DNA of 64,000 nucleotides from Planctomycetaceae bacterium (GTDB lineage Bacteria; Planctomycetota; Planctomycetia; Planctomycetales; Planctomycetaceae): the NCBI GenBank assembly GCA_028284485.1, contig JANQRQ010000321.1:45176-109175 (forward strand). The letters are read 5' to 3'. Every line of letters starts with the position of its first letter. Within the stretch, counting starts at the first letter, position 1. Shown piece after piece: positions 27,919 to 36,462 of this stretch. The position numbers and the translations under genes are program-made. A model generated the notes under the pieces. That model was not told where the DNA came from, made no database searches, and was given only the letters and a program-made list of their open reading frames with translations.

Positions 27919-29364
27919 TTACCTCAGCGATGGATATCCATCGGGCAGCAATTGCGCATGTTCCTTCAACACAGCTTCATAATCGGAATCACCGGCAACA
28001 CTGCGTGACTCGTGCGGATCTAATCGGTGGTCATAAAGTTCTCGTGATACATTTTTGTATCGATCCTTCGTGTCGCGCCACTCCACATAACGAAAGTCGT
28101 CGGTGCGTACCGAGTAGGCCATCAAGTGCCGATTTCGTTTGCCGACCGGATTGATCTGACTGTAGGCAGCCGTTTTTCCGTTTTCGACAATACCTTGCGC
28201 GATGGCAACAAAGCTTGCACCTTCCACATGTGCTGGAGACTCGATGTCAGAGTAATCACAGAGGCTCGGGTAAATGTCGATCGATTCCACCAGGGCTGAA
28301 TTGATACGGCCGGTAATTCGTCCGCCGGCGGATTCGGGATCGGGAAACCTGGCAATCAGCGGCGAGCGCATCGCGTTTTCGAATTGCGTGTGCTTGGCCC
28401 AGCGCGCATGGTCGCCCAAATGAAATCCATGGTCCCCCCATAGAACCACCGCTGTGTTTCGGCTCAGTCCGAGTTGATCCAACCGGTCGAGAATGCGGCC
28501 CACCTGCGCATCAATAAAGCTCACCGCAGCCAGGTAAGCCCGCTTCATATCTCGCGCCTGTTCTGCCGTCGGCGGGCGACTGGACGAAACCATGACTCCT
28601 TCGTCAAGCCCGTAGGAATGAAGCTCGGCGTAGTCGTACATGTAACCAGCCGCCCCTTCAGGAAATTCTTCATTCCGAATCTCAACGGCGCGCCCCTCAT
28701 ACTGATCCCAATACTTCTGCGGGGCTACAAATGGGAGGTGCGGTTTGTAAAACCCGACAGCGATGAAAAACGGCCCGTCCTTTTCATCTTCCAGAGCAGT
28801 AATTGCCTGTGTGGCAGTTTGATAGTCGCCGTGCCGGGAGTCTTCGCCCTCGTAAATTTCATAAGCGGGCCGCCAACTCCACTTGTGATCGTAGGCGATG
28901 GGAAAATCGACGTAGCAACTCCAACCGCATTCTGGAAACCAAGGCTGTCGGCTCCAACCGTAACGAACACCTGACTTGCCATGAAAGGTTTTACCGAAGC
29001 TGAGCGTTGTATAGCCGTGATTGCGAAACCACAAAGGCAACACGGGATGCGTTTCCGGTCGATCAGCGATTTTGAACGCACCACCGTTACTGTATACCTT
29101 CGACGAATCAGGGCGCAGGCTACTCATCATGCTAGCGCGGGATGCACCGCAGACGGGCCACTGCACATAGTGACGAGTAAAGACTGTGGCAGATTTCGCC
29201 AATCTGTCGATATTGGGGGTGATCGCAGGACCGCCGTAGCATCCCATCACAGGCCGCAAGTCATCGATACAAATCAACAGAACGTTGCGATTTGCTGCAT
29301 GGAGTGGGCCTACGGCTTCTTGAACGGCCCAGATACAAAAGAAAACGGTGAGGGCTCGAATCAT
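27919..29364 (-). CDS. Secreted sulfatase, iduronate-2-sulfatase-like
   Basis: A 481-residue protein from ATG 29364, preceded by GGAG at 8 bases; an ATG 7 codons earlier lacks such a site. The signal peptide is MIRALTVFFCIWAVQEAVG; NVLLICIDDLRPVMGCYGG gives the metal Asp pair; CGASR (Cys72) is the formylglycine site in its C-x-A-x-R form. FIAVGFYKPHLPFVAPQKYW and LWGDHGFHLGDHARWAKHTQ are characteristic of the iduronate-2-sulfatase-like group. Expected activity: removal of 2-O-sulfate-type esters from uronic acid-containing glycans; the substrate is inferred from the family only. It is isolated on the minus strand. Confidence 0.92.
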   Translation of the reverse strand: MIRALTVFFCIWAVQEAVGPLHAANRNVLLICIDDLRPVMGCYGGPAITPNIDRLAKSATVFTRHYVQWPVCGASRASMMSSLRPDSSKVYSNGGAFKIADRPETHPVLPLWFRNHGYTTLSFGKTFHGKSGVRYGWSRQPWFPECGWSCYVDFPIAYDHKWSWRPAYEIYEGEDSRHGDYQTATQAITALEDEKDGPFFIAVGFYKPHLPFVAPQKYWDQYEGRAVEIRNEEFPEGAAGYMYDYAELHSYGLDEGVMVSSSRPPTAEQARDMKRAYLAAVSFIDAQVGRILDRLDQLGLSRNTAVVLWGDHGFHLGDHARWAKHTQFENAMRSPLIARFPDPESAGGRITGRINSALVESIDIYPSLCDYSDIESPAHVEGASFVAIAQGIVENGKTAAYSQINPVGKRNRHLMAYSVRTDDFRYVEWRDTKDRYKNVSRELYDHRLDPHESRSVAGDSDYEAVLKEHAQLLPDGYPSLR

Positions 29365-29637
29365 GAACTGGCTCCATTGATTCAAATCAGCATGATCAAT
29401 CTAAATCTGCTGTTGGATCGGCCTAGCGAAGCTTTCGATCGGTCATCTGTTGATCTTATCATGGACGCAACAGCTTTGCCTTGGTCGATGAACATGAGCA
29501 GCTCCAACTGCAATAGCTGAAGCTGCTCCAAGGTCTCGTAGAATTAATCTCGACGTCATGCGATACCGCATCCTGCGCACCGGGCAGTCATCGACCGCGA
29601 CGACTGTCGATCCCAGCGCTATCGCGGTCAACCGATT

Positions 29638-29946
29638 TCATTCGTCTTCATGTTCGTCGGCGTCACCGTCATCGTCGTGATGGCCATCGCTGTCGTCGTG
29701 TGACCCTTCGTCGCCATCGTCGCCGTGGTGGCCATCCTCGTCATGGTCGTGATGATCACCGTCTTCATCATGGTGTCCGTCGGCGTCTTCGTCATGCCCG
29801 TCGCCATCGTCGGCGGAACCACCGGCATCGGAGCTAGTTGCAGAGTCACCACTGTCGGTCGCGTCGGCACAACCGGCAACAAAGCCAGCGATTCCCATTG
29901 CCCCAATGAAAAACAACACGCTCGAAATCATTGAATTCAATTTCAT
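29638..29946 (-). CDS. His/Asp-rich lipoprotein, probably metal-binding
   Basis: A 102-residue protein. ATG 29946 follows GGAAGGAAC closely. MKLNSMISSVLFFIGAMGIA is a lipoprotein signal with lipobox VAGC (Cys26). The whole mature part is low-complexity: a Ser/Ala/Asp segment, then about 55 residues almost only of His, Asp, Glu and Gly (for example DHHDHDEDGHHGDDGDEG). Such sequences chelate divalent metals such as Zn2+, Ni2+ or Ca2+; a metal buffer or chaperone at the membrane is a reasonable inference. No transporter is adjacent. Codon use stays in frame with wobble changes, arguing for selection on the protein rather than a simple DNA repeat. Confidence 0.7.
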   Translation of the reverse strand: MKLNSMISSVLFFIGAMGIAGFVAGCADATDSGDSATSSDAGGSADDGDGHDEDADGHHDEDGDHHDHDEDGHHGDDGDEGSHDDSDGHHDDDGDADEHEDE

Positions 29947-30138
29947 AGTTCCTTCCCTTTCGAATTGAAAAACTCCGTTTGGTCTTATCTCGCTATGTAA
30001 AGTCGCTTGTCGCGACTGAAGCATCTCGCTTCTGCCAGACGTTCGACTGACAGCAAAAACAGCGGTAAGCGTTAAGTGAAGTCGCCGGCTCAGTTGTAGT
30101 GCATTCTACATACAGTTGTCGATGATGCAGACTAGTAC

Positions 30139-30870
30139 TTACATGAGTCCGCCCCATTCGCCAACCAGAAATTTTCGAGCTGACGCCGTTAGCATTTGTT
30201 TCACCATGATTCGTTGCATGACGTCGCCCTCCATGCGACAGCCGCCGCGACGCACTCGAGACGTAATTTCTTCAATTGCTTCGAGCACCTTGGGATGTTG
30301 TGGCTGCCCGGGGTAACCAAGCCCTTGAGAAAAATCGTTCGGGCCGATGTGAAAATAGTCGATTCCATCCACGGTGAGAATCTCGTCCAGATTCTCTAAC
30401 GCACCGGCGTCTTCCAGCAGAGCGCACACCAGCATGTTGTCATTGCACTGTCGGTAGTACGCGACCTTGTCGGACAGCTCGAAATCGTAGTCGCAACCGC
30501 GATTTCCTCCGAACGAACGCTCTCCAAGCGGTCCAAAATGGCATGCGCGAACCAATTGTTCGGCATCGGCTTTTGTAGAAATGTGAGGCCCGGTTATTCC
30601 CTGTATTCCGCAATCGAGATATTGAAGAATCGTCGACGACTGAATATTCGGAACGCGGGCAATCGGCGTGATTCCCGCCAACTCGGCCGCTCGACAATGG
30701 CTCTCTAATTCCGGCAAGCCAAAGGGCCCATGCTCGCCATCAATCCAAACAAAATCGAAATCAAACGGGGCAAGAATCTCGATGACATGCGGTGAGGGAA
30801 AGTTCAGATGGTAGCCTTGTGCAATGCGCCCTTCTCGAATTGCCGCCTTGACGCGGTTGGGATGTTTCAT
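30139..30870 (-). CDS. HpcH/HpaI-type class II aldolase
   Basis: A 243-residue cytoplasmic protein. MKHPNRVKAAIREGRIAQGY opens the typical short form. FVWIDGEHGPFGLPELESHC, TPIARVPNIQSSTILQYLD, GIQGITGPHISTKADAEQLV, the metal-binding CALLEDAGALENLDEIL and FHIGPNDFSQGLGYPGQPQH are the diagnostic blocks of the HpcH/HpaI (2,4-dihydroxyhept-2-enedioate / 2-keto-3-deoxy sugar acid aldolase) family. The enzyme cleaves 2-keto-3-deoxy acids to pyruvate and an aldehyde, using a divalent metal. Its exact substrate is unknown; keto-deoxy sugar acids from glycan breakdown would fit the surrounding sulfatases. It lies 200 bp after the nitrilase stop, so operon membership is possible but not shown. Confidence 0.9.
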   Translation of the reverse strand: MKHPNRVKAAIREGRIAQGYHLNFPSPHVIEILAPFDFDFVWIDGEHGPFGLPELESHCRAAELAGITPIARVPNIQSSTILQYLDCGIQGITGPHISTKADAEQLVRACHFGPLGERSFGGNRGCDYDFELSDKVAYYRQCNDNMLVCALLEDAGALENLDEILTVDGIDYFHIGPNDFSQGLGYPGQPQHPKVLEAIEEITSRVRRGGCRMEGDVMQRIMVKQMLTASARKFLVGEWGGLM

Positions 30871-31070
30871 CGGACCAGCCTTTCAAGCGAATCCCGATTA
30901 TGGCTGAACTCCACCGTCCATGTGATAAGTCGCATGATGTATTCTGCTGGCACACTCCGGAGCCACTGACGACAATCGTCACTTCACGCCATACTGCATG
31001 CGTGACCCACGTCCGTCAAGAATGAATCGGGCTGTGTGCTTTGCAACCGAAAATAGGTGAAGCACAACAG

Positions 31071-32297
31071 CTACCGAGCATTGGAGTCCGACGTCGTTGC
31101 CTCCAGTGTTCGCAGTCGCTCGGTCGCGACACGGTCGATCCAACTACCGCGGTAACGTGTCTGTAAACGACGATAGGCGGCGATCGCCTCAGTACGTTTG
31201 CCGGTACGCACGAGTTCGCCAGCTTGTCGAAATTCCTCTTCGCCGATGGTCAGTACTTCAGCAGCGATCCGGCCCGCTTCTGATTGGGTAATAGCAATCG
31301 GAATTTTTTCGAGGATCGGCGGATTCGGATCCGTCAATATGCCAAATGCCGCCGGGTTGCGTTCTCGAAACAGGCGAGCTCGCATGTCGCGTTGGTGATT
31401 CATGGCATCGCCCCCTTGCCGGCCACCTCGGGGATTGATGTCGGCAATCGCCAACCCGTCAGCACCTTCGGCTCGCGCAATAATTTTGCCGCGTGGTGAA
31501 ATGATCATTGAGCCAGAATTCCGAAATGCGACGACCAAGTACACGTGATTCTCTGCAGCACGTACGCGCAAAGCTTGCAAGCCAATGTCATCGTCGCCGA
31601 CGGCAGCCCCTCCCATGGTCGGAAAAAAGATGATATCCGCCCCCGCAAGCGCCAGGCAGCGCGCCGTTTCGGGAAAGACCAAGTCGTAGCAAATGAGCAT
31701 GCCGACCGCGCCGAGGTCGTCCGTCGGGAAGACCGGCAACGAATCGCCCCGCTCCCGGGCACCACATTCTGACCAGGTTGGACAAGTTTTGTGGTAACGG
31801 CCGATCGGTTTCCCATCGCGACCTAAGAAGAATGCGGTGTTGTAAGTGGCACCGTCACTTTCGGTGAAGTCGCTGCATAACACGAGGTACATATCGTGTG
31901 AGGCGGCCGCTCGTCCCAGGCGGTCGATCATCCGATCGACAGCTTGCGGGAGCACTTGCGGCGCGTTTTCTACGTTCATGCCATACCAATTGAGCAATCC
32001 CAAGGTATCTTCGGGGAAGGCCAACACATCGCACATCTGCGTACCCGCCTTATGAACGATTTGCTCTAATTCGTCGAGGTTTTTGTCGACCGCGGCCAGA
32101 ACATCCGTCGGATCGGTCAGTCGCCAATCGATCAATCGCCTCTTGGCTTGAACGGGTGCCACGCGAACGGTCGCCCATTCGGAGACCGTTGCTTCAACTG
32201 AGGGCGCGGGCTCGCCCGCTGCACATCGACCATCGGGGCCGCATTTGGCAAGAATCGCTGCGAGGCAGCATCCTACGATGAGAGTTTTTGATTTCAT
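31071..32297 (-). CDS. Exported carbon-nitrogen hydrolase (nitrilase superfamily)
   Basis: A 408-residue protein. The catalytic triad of the nitrilase superfamily is visible: Glu96 (LAFPEDTLG), Lys170 (RYHKTCPTW) and Cys203 (MLICYDLVFPE). FFPTMGGAAVGDDDIGLQAL and ENHVYLVVAFRNSGSMIISP are further family blocks. A putative N-terminal signal (TLIVGCCLAAILAKC) suggests export, which is unusual but common for planctomycete members. The last 60 residues form TPR-like helices. Reaction: hydrolysis of an amide or nitrile C-N bond; on glycans this could mean N-acyl groups, but that is speculation. It starts 9 bp after the jelly-roll gene, so it belongs to the sulfatase operon. Confidence 0.88.
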   Translation of the reverse strand: MKSKTLIVGCCLAAILAKCGPDGRCAAGEPAPSVEATVSEWATVRVAPVQAKRRLIDWRLTDPTDVLAAVDKNLDELEQIVHKAGTQMCDVLAFPEDTLGLLNWYGMNVENAPQVLPQAVDRMIDRLGRAAASHDMYLVLCSDFTESDGATYNTAFFLGRDGKPIGRYHKTCPTWSECGARERGDSLPVFPTDDLGAVGMLICYDLVFPETARCLALAGADIIFFPTMGGAAVGDDDIGLQALRVRAAENHVYLVVAFRNSGSMIISPRGKIIARAEGADGLAIADINPRGGRQGGDAMNHQRDMRARLFRERNPAAFGILTDPNPPILEKIPIAITQSEAGRIAAEVLTIGEEEFRQAGELVRTGKRTEAIAAYRRLQTRYRGSWIDRVATERLRTLEATTSDSNAR

Positions 32298-32306
32298 TTT
32301 AGCCCC

Positions 32307-33494
32307 TCATTCCGTTTGAAACGGCTGATGCCATGCGCTCCAGGCCGACCACTCGCCCGTGTCACTCTTCTGGCGAACGCGGGCGTAGTAGACGGTGTAC
32401 GGCCGGAGTTGCTTGCTGCCACTCAGTTGCCCGACGAACTGACCTGTTTGCGTCCCGACCTTAACGCGGCTCGGTTCGTTGAGTGCGCGTGAACGCCAAA
32501 TAACAGACTTGCCGTCAGATCTCGTGGCGAGTTGCACTTCCCACGATGCCTGCGTCCCTGGCCCTCGGTATGGCGTCTTGATCAACACAGGATTGACCGG
32601 GCAGACGATCGGGCCAACTCGTTCCGAGGAAATCACAAAGTTATCGATCCAACGAGACTGATCGACGGGCGAGCCATCATTCCAATAAGCTTCGAGAAAC
32701 ACCGCGTTAATGGTATGGGCGGTGTAATTGCCACGCCAATCGAGTTCGCGCCGTTGCGCTTCTAAACGTCCATCAATCCATAACTGGTTCAACCCATTGC
32801 GCTCACCGGGTGTGTTGAGCTTGGCTCGCGCTTCGACACAGACCCAGCGGCCAGACTCGCCGGTGCTGTGGAGTTGGAATTTCGACGTCGGCTTGTTACC
32901 TAGCCATGTTAAATTGTCGAAGTCGTTGTATTTGGTCGTGACGACACGATCGCTACGTACTCCAGAAGCCGGGTCAAGCGTGAGCGCCTCGCCACTGCTC
33001 CAAACGTGAGCAATCATTGCTTGCCGCCAACCGGGCGGCACAAGACTGGTGGCGCGGGAAAGTTTGGCCGGACCACCTCCCATCCAACCATGCTGATGCT
33101 TGACGTAGATTCGCCAGTACACGTCTGCAAACTTGGTGTCAGACCGTACGGCCTGGCTGCTATACGCCGGCGAATCACCGAAAAAGACCTTCCGATTGCC
33201 GATACCGCGACTTCCTTTGGGGTAGCGCATCGGCAGTGATTTGCCGGAACCACCGAAGAACACGTCGCCGGTCGTTTCGCCGCTTTTCTCAGCATAACGT
33301 TCTTGCTGCTGGTCTTCGTCAAAATCGTCGTACCACACGACCGCTTCATCGCTCTCGTGCGGTTGCGGATCAGCCATGACAACTGAATCGATTCGCGGCG
33401 TCTCAGGAGTATCATCGGCGACGGCGCCCATCGTGCCGACAACACCGCACACGAACGCCACCGAACCGAACAGCTTTGTAAAGAATCGAATCAC
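32307..33494 (-). CDS. Secreted jelly-roll-like protein with C-terminal FN3-like domain
   Basis: A 395-residue exported protein (signal peptide about 1-26). The middle, about 50-290, is beta-rich with VYWRIYVKHQHGWMGGGPAK, LSRATSLVPPGWRQAMIAHV, GRWVCVEARAKLNTPGERNG and LWIDGRLEAQ, recalling polysaccharide-lyase or concanavalin-like jelly-roll domains. The C-terminal 95 residues (YRGPGTQASWEVQLATRSDG, YTVYYARVRQKSDTGEWSAW) fit a fibronectin type III domain. It may bind or cleave the glycan desulfated by its operon partners; no catalytic residues can be assigned. Its ATG overlaps the stop of the upstream sulfatase by ATGA (33491-33494), indicating translational coupling. Confidence 0.75.
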   Translation of the reverse strand: MIRFFTKLFGSVAFVCGVVGTMGAVADDTPETPRIDSVVMADPQPHESDEAVVWYDDFDEDQQQERYAEKSGETTGDVFFGGSGKSLPMRYPKGSRGIGNRKVFFGDSPAYSSQAVRSDTKFADVYWRIYVKHQHGWMGGGPAKLSRATSLVPPGWRQAMIAHVWSSGEALTLDPASGVRSDRVVTTKYNDFDNLTWLGNKPTSKFQLHSTGESGRWVCVEARAKLNTPGERNGLNQLWIDGRLEAQRRELDWRGNYTAHTINAVFLEAYWNDGSPVDQSRWIDNFVISSERVGPIVCPVNPVLIKTPYRGPGTQASWEVQLATRSDGKSVIWRSRALNEPSRVKVGTQTGQFVGQLSGSKQLRPYTVYYARVRQKSDTGEWSAWSAWHQPFQTE

Positions 33495-34906
33495 TCCCCT
33501 GCCCCATCATACTCAGGATTTCGTTTCATAGGATCGGCACCGACTTCTGCACGCCAACCGTTGAGCCTGGCATGTAGTTCCGCAGTCTTCTCTGAGAACT
33601 TTTTGGATAGATCGGTAGTCTCCCCAATATCGTCTGACAGATTGTAGAGCGACAGCTCACCGGTTTCATACGCTTCAATCAGCTTCCAGTCGCCTGCGCG
33701 AATCACACCCGAAGGGAAACTGGACGGGTGCTGATTGTAATGCGGATAGTGCCAATAGATGGCGTCGCGATCGATACTGCCGCTACCGGTCAGTATGCTG
33801 GCAAGATTCTTGCCATCCAGATGCTGGTGGGGGCGCAGTTCCTGCCCGGTGGCGGCGAGAATCGTGGGATGAAAGTCGGTACTGATCACCGGTTCGTGCG
33901 AGATGGAACCTGGTTGAGTGCGACCGGGCCACTTGATGATGACCGGAACGCGAATGCCCCCTTCGTAGTTACTGCCCTTGTTGGCCCGGAGTGGCGAATT
34001 ATCCGTCGCTTTTGCGAAACCACCGTTGTCGCTGGTGAAGATGACCAACGTGCGATCGTCGAGACCCAATTCGCGAAGAGTTGCCGTCACTCGGCCGACG
34101 CTGTCATCAACACTTTCGACCATCGCGGCGTAGGCAGGTCGCCCTTGCTGGTGGTCCGCCGGTACTTGTTCGTAGCGGGCAACTTTGTCGGCCTTACCCT
34201 GGAGGGGCGAGTGAACGGCGTAGTGTGAAAGCATCAGGAAGAACGGCTTGTCGGCATTCTTGCGGATGAATTTTTCTGCCTCTTCTGCCAATCGGTCCAC
34301 GAGGTAGTCACCAGGCTTTCCAGATAACGGCGACGTCTTGAACAGTTTCTTGCCGGTTGTCGGTATATTCCACGTTCCTTCAAAAGGGTAGAAATAACTG
34401 CCCGGAGCACCATAATCCCGGCCGGCGACGTTCACGTCGAAGCCCTGGTGTTCGGGGTAGTAATAGGTTTCCGTTCCTAGATGCCATTTGCCCATAAAAC
34501 CCGTGTGATAACCGGCTTCGCGGAGTGCCTCGGCAATCGTCACTTCTTCCAGCGGCAGGTTGGAAAGATAACGACCTTCGCGCATGAGATTCTTCGTCGG
34601 ACTCCAACGCCCCGACGGCAGCCACTGTGTGACCAACAAACGAGCCGGGTAGCGCCCTGTCATGATTGCGGCGCGTGTGGGCGAACAAACGTTGCAGGCA
34701 GCGTAGCCATCGGTGAATCGCATGCCCTCCGCGGCCAGGCGGTCGATGTTCGGTGTCTGGTAATAAGTGCTGCCGTAACAACCGAGGTCATCGATAAGAA
34801 AGAAGACGACGTTTGTCTGCTGACCATGTGCCGCATCTATCAGTGCATCAGGCGCCAATGCGGTAGACAACACAATAGTCAATAAGGAAACGAAGTGTCG
34901 AATCAT
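33491..34906 (-). CDS. Secreted sulfatase (arylsulfatase-like), middle gene of the triple-sulfatase operon
   Basis: A 471-residue protein from ATG 34906, which overlaps the upstream sulfatase stop by ATGA and begins a good signal peptide (MIRHFVSLLTIVLSTALAP); the frame is open 39 codons further up but those residues are not signal-like. NVVFFLIDDLGCYGS carries the metal Asp pair, CSPTR (Cys74) the formylglycine site, GKWHLGTE the Lys/His pair and TSDNG the second metal site. C-terminal YNLSDDIGETTDLSKKFSEK is typical. Substrate unknown; it is coupled at both ends to neighbours. Confidence 0.93.
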   Translation of the reverse strand: MIRHFVSLLTIVLSTALAPDALIDAAHGQQTNVVFFLIDDLGCYGSTYYQTPNIDRLAAEGMRFTDGYAACNVCSPTRAAIMTGRYPARLLVTQWLPSGRWSPTKNLMREGRYLSNLPLEEVTIAEALREAGYHTGFMGKWHLGTETYYYPEHQGFDVNVAGRDYGAPGSYFYPFEGTWNIPTTGKKLFKTSPLSGKPGDYLVDRLAEEAEKFIRKNADKPFFLMLSHYAVHSPLQGKADKVARYEQVPADHQQGRPAYAAMVESVDDSVGRVTATLRELGLDDRTLVIFTSDNGGFAKATDNSPLRANKGSNYEGGIRVPVIIKWPGRTQPGSISHEPVISTDFHPTILAATGQELRPHQHLDGKNLASILTGSGSIDRDAIYWHYPHYNQHPSSFPSGVIRAGDWKLIEAYETGELSLYNLSDDIGETTDLSKKFSEKTAELHARLNGWRAEVGADPMKRNPEYDGAGE

Positions 34907-36396
34907 TGGGAATTCCCTTGGGTAGTTTTGCCTGTCTGTTTGTGCTTCCAAGTGTATCGGTCGGGATCGAAATCGTATGCCGATTTGGCCGGCTGGGAGT
35001 TGGCAGGTTGTGTATTGATCCACTTTTGCAGTTCTTGTTTGACCTTCACGTAACGAGAATCAGCCGCGAGATTGTGCCATTCGTCCGGATCTTGGCGGCG
35101 GTCATACAGTTCTTCGCCACCGTCATGATACCGGATGTAACGCCACTCCGTCGTTCGCACGGTCGTATTGCCCTGCCCAAAGTCGGTGATCGCGGGATGA
35201 GCCCAGTCCGACTCTGGGTTTCGCAGCAGCGAACTAATATCGACTCCGTCCAATCCTTCGGGCACTGGCAATTGGCACAGCCTTGTCAACGTTGGATAGA
35301 GACAAGTCAGATCGACCGGATGGCTGCAGCGAGTGCTGGCGGTTGTTAAACCGGGAACAATGGCGATAAATGGAACGTGCGTCGAACGTTCCCACAAGGT
35401 ATTTTTCGCGTAATGGTCTTTCTCGCCAAAATGGTAACCATGGTCCGACCAAAAGACGATGATCGTGTTCTGCACATATTCGCTAGCATCGAGCGCTTGC
35501 ATTAGCTTGCCGATCAGAGTGTCCGCGTGAGCGATGCCGCATAAGTACGATTGCATGCAATGCTCCAGGCTGTCGAATTCTTCAATCATCCTCAGGTCAT
35601 TGCGTCGATATTCGGCCAACTCCAACCCGACGGTCGGAACATCGTCAAGATCACCGGGCTTGTTGATCGGAAGAGTGACTTGCTCGAGTGGAAGTGCATC
35701 GAAGTACTTGCTGGGTGCGTAGAATGGTAAATGGGGTTGGAACAGTCCCACAGCCAAAAAGAACGGTTTGTCGTGCTGGCGACTGAGAAACTCGCTCGCC
35801 CACTTCACAGTGTACCCGTCGCCCATTTCCATATCGCCAACATCCATCGGGCCCCAATCCAGCGATCCATTGGGGTGCCGCGGCATGTTCGTTAGGTATT
35901 TTTTGTTGGAGCCGCGTCGACGAAAGTATTCCTGAATCAGTTCTTTGTCACCGACCAGGTCAAAGTACTCATGCCATTGGTCCGGCGGGTTGAAACCGTC
36001 AGTATGGTGATGGATCTTACCGCCACCAGCGACGTAGTAACCTTGCTGCTTAAAGTAGTGTGGCAAAGTCACCAGATGCGGGAAGGCAGGGCGCCACCAA
36101 TTACCATTCCCGTACAGTCCCGTGGTCGAGGCCCGTCTTCCGGTATGAATCGCGGCGCGGCTAGGGGCGCATTTGGGACTGGGAGCATGGGCATTGGTAA
36201 ACAATAGACCGCGGGCCGCCAAGGCGTCGATATTTGGTGTGGGCACACGGTTCGACCCAAGGCAGCCGACCCAATCGTTCATGTCATCAACTGCAATAAA
36301 CAAAACATTGGGATGCGCCGCGTCAGCTTCCGACGCTACTGCTTTGAAATAATTCTGCGTTGCGACGACAAGGAAAACAACAAGAGCAGATTTCAT
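34903..36396 (-). CDS. Secreted sulfatase (iduronate-2-sulfatase/choline-sulfatase-like)
   Basis: A 497-residue protein from ATG 36396 (MKSALVVFLVVATQNYF), preferred over the longer frame to 36435 because it begins the signal peptide. NVLFIAVDDMNDWVGCLGSN has the metal Asp pair, CAPSR (Cys76) the formylglycine site, FFLAVGLFQPHLPFYAPSKY a group-specific block and FWSDHGYHFGEKDHYAKNTL the second metal site. The gene starts 66 bp after the preceding sulfatase and its stop overlaps the next sulfatase start. The coordinated set suggests removal of distinct sulfate positions from one polymer. Confidence 0.93.
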   Translation of the reverse strand: MKSALVVFLVVATQNYFKAVASEADAAHPNVLFIAVDDMNDWVGCLGSNRVPTPNIDALAARGLLFTNAHAPSPKCAPSRAAIHTGRRASTTGLYGNGNWWRPAFPHLVTLPHYFKQQGYYVAGGGKIHHHTDGFNPPDQWHEYFDLVGDKELIQEYFRRRGSNKKYLTNMPRHPNGSLDWGPMDVGDMEMGDGYTVKWASEFLSRQHDKPFFLAVGLFQPHLPFYAPSKYFDALPLEQVTLPINKPGDLDDVPTVGLELAEYRRNDLRMIEEFDSLEHCMQSYLCGIAHADTLIGKLMQALDASEYVQNTIIVFWSDHGYHFGEKDHYAKNTLWERSTHVPFIAIVPGLTTASTRCSHPVDLTCLYPTLTRLCQLPVPEGLDGVDISSLLRNPESDWAHPAITDFGQGNTTVRTTEWRYIRYHDGGEELYDRRQDPDEWHNLAADSRYVKVKQELQKWINTQPANSQPAKSAYDFDPDRYTWKHKQTGKTTQGNSQ

Positions 36397-36462
36397 ATAA
36401 ACCACGGCGATATCCCATTGAGCGACGCGAGCCATCTCCGAACTGAATCTGGCGCTACCTGA

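Noticed and set aside
29640..29830. A DNA minisatellite or CRISPR-like array in the GAT/CAT-rich region
   Set aside because: There is no regular repeat unit or spacer pattern; codon-level wobble in the His/Asp-rich gene explains it.
34907..35023. N-terminal extension of the sulfatase to 35023
   Set aside because: ATG 34906 starts a proper signal peptide and overlaps the upstream stop by ATGA, the same junction as at 33491-33494.
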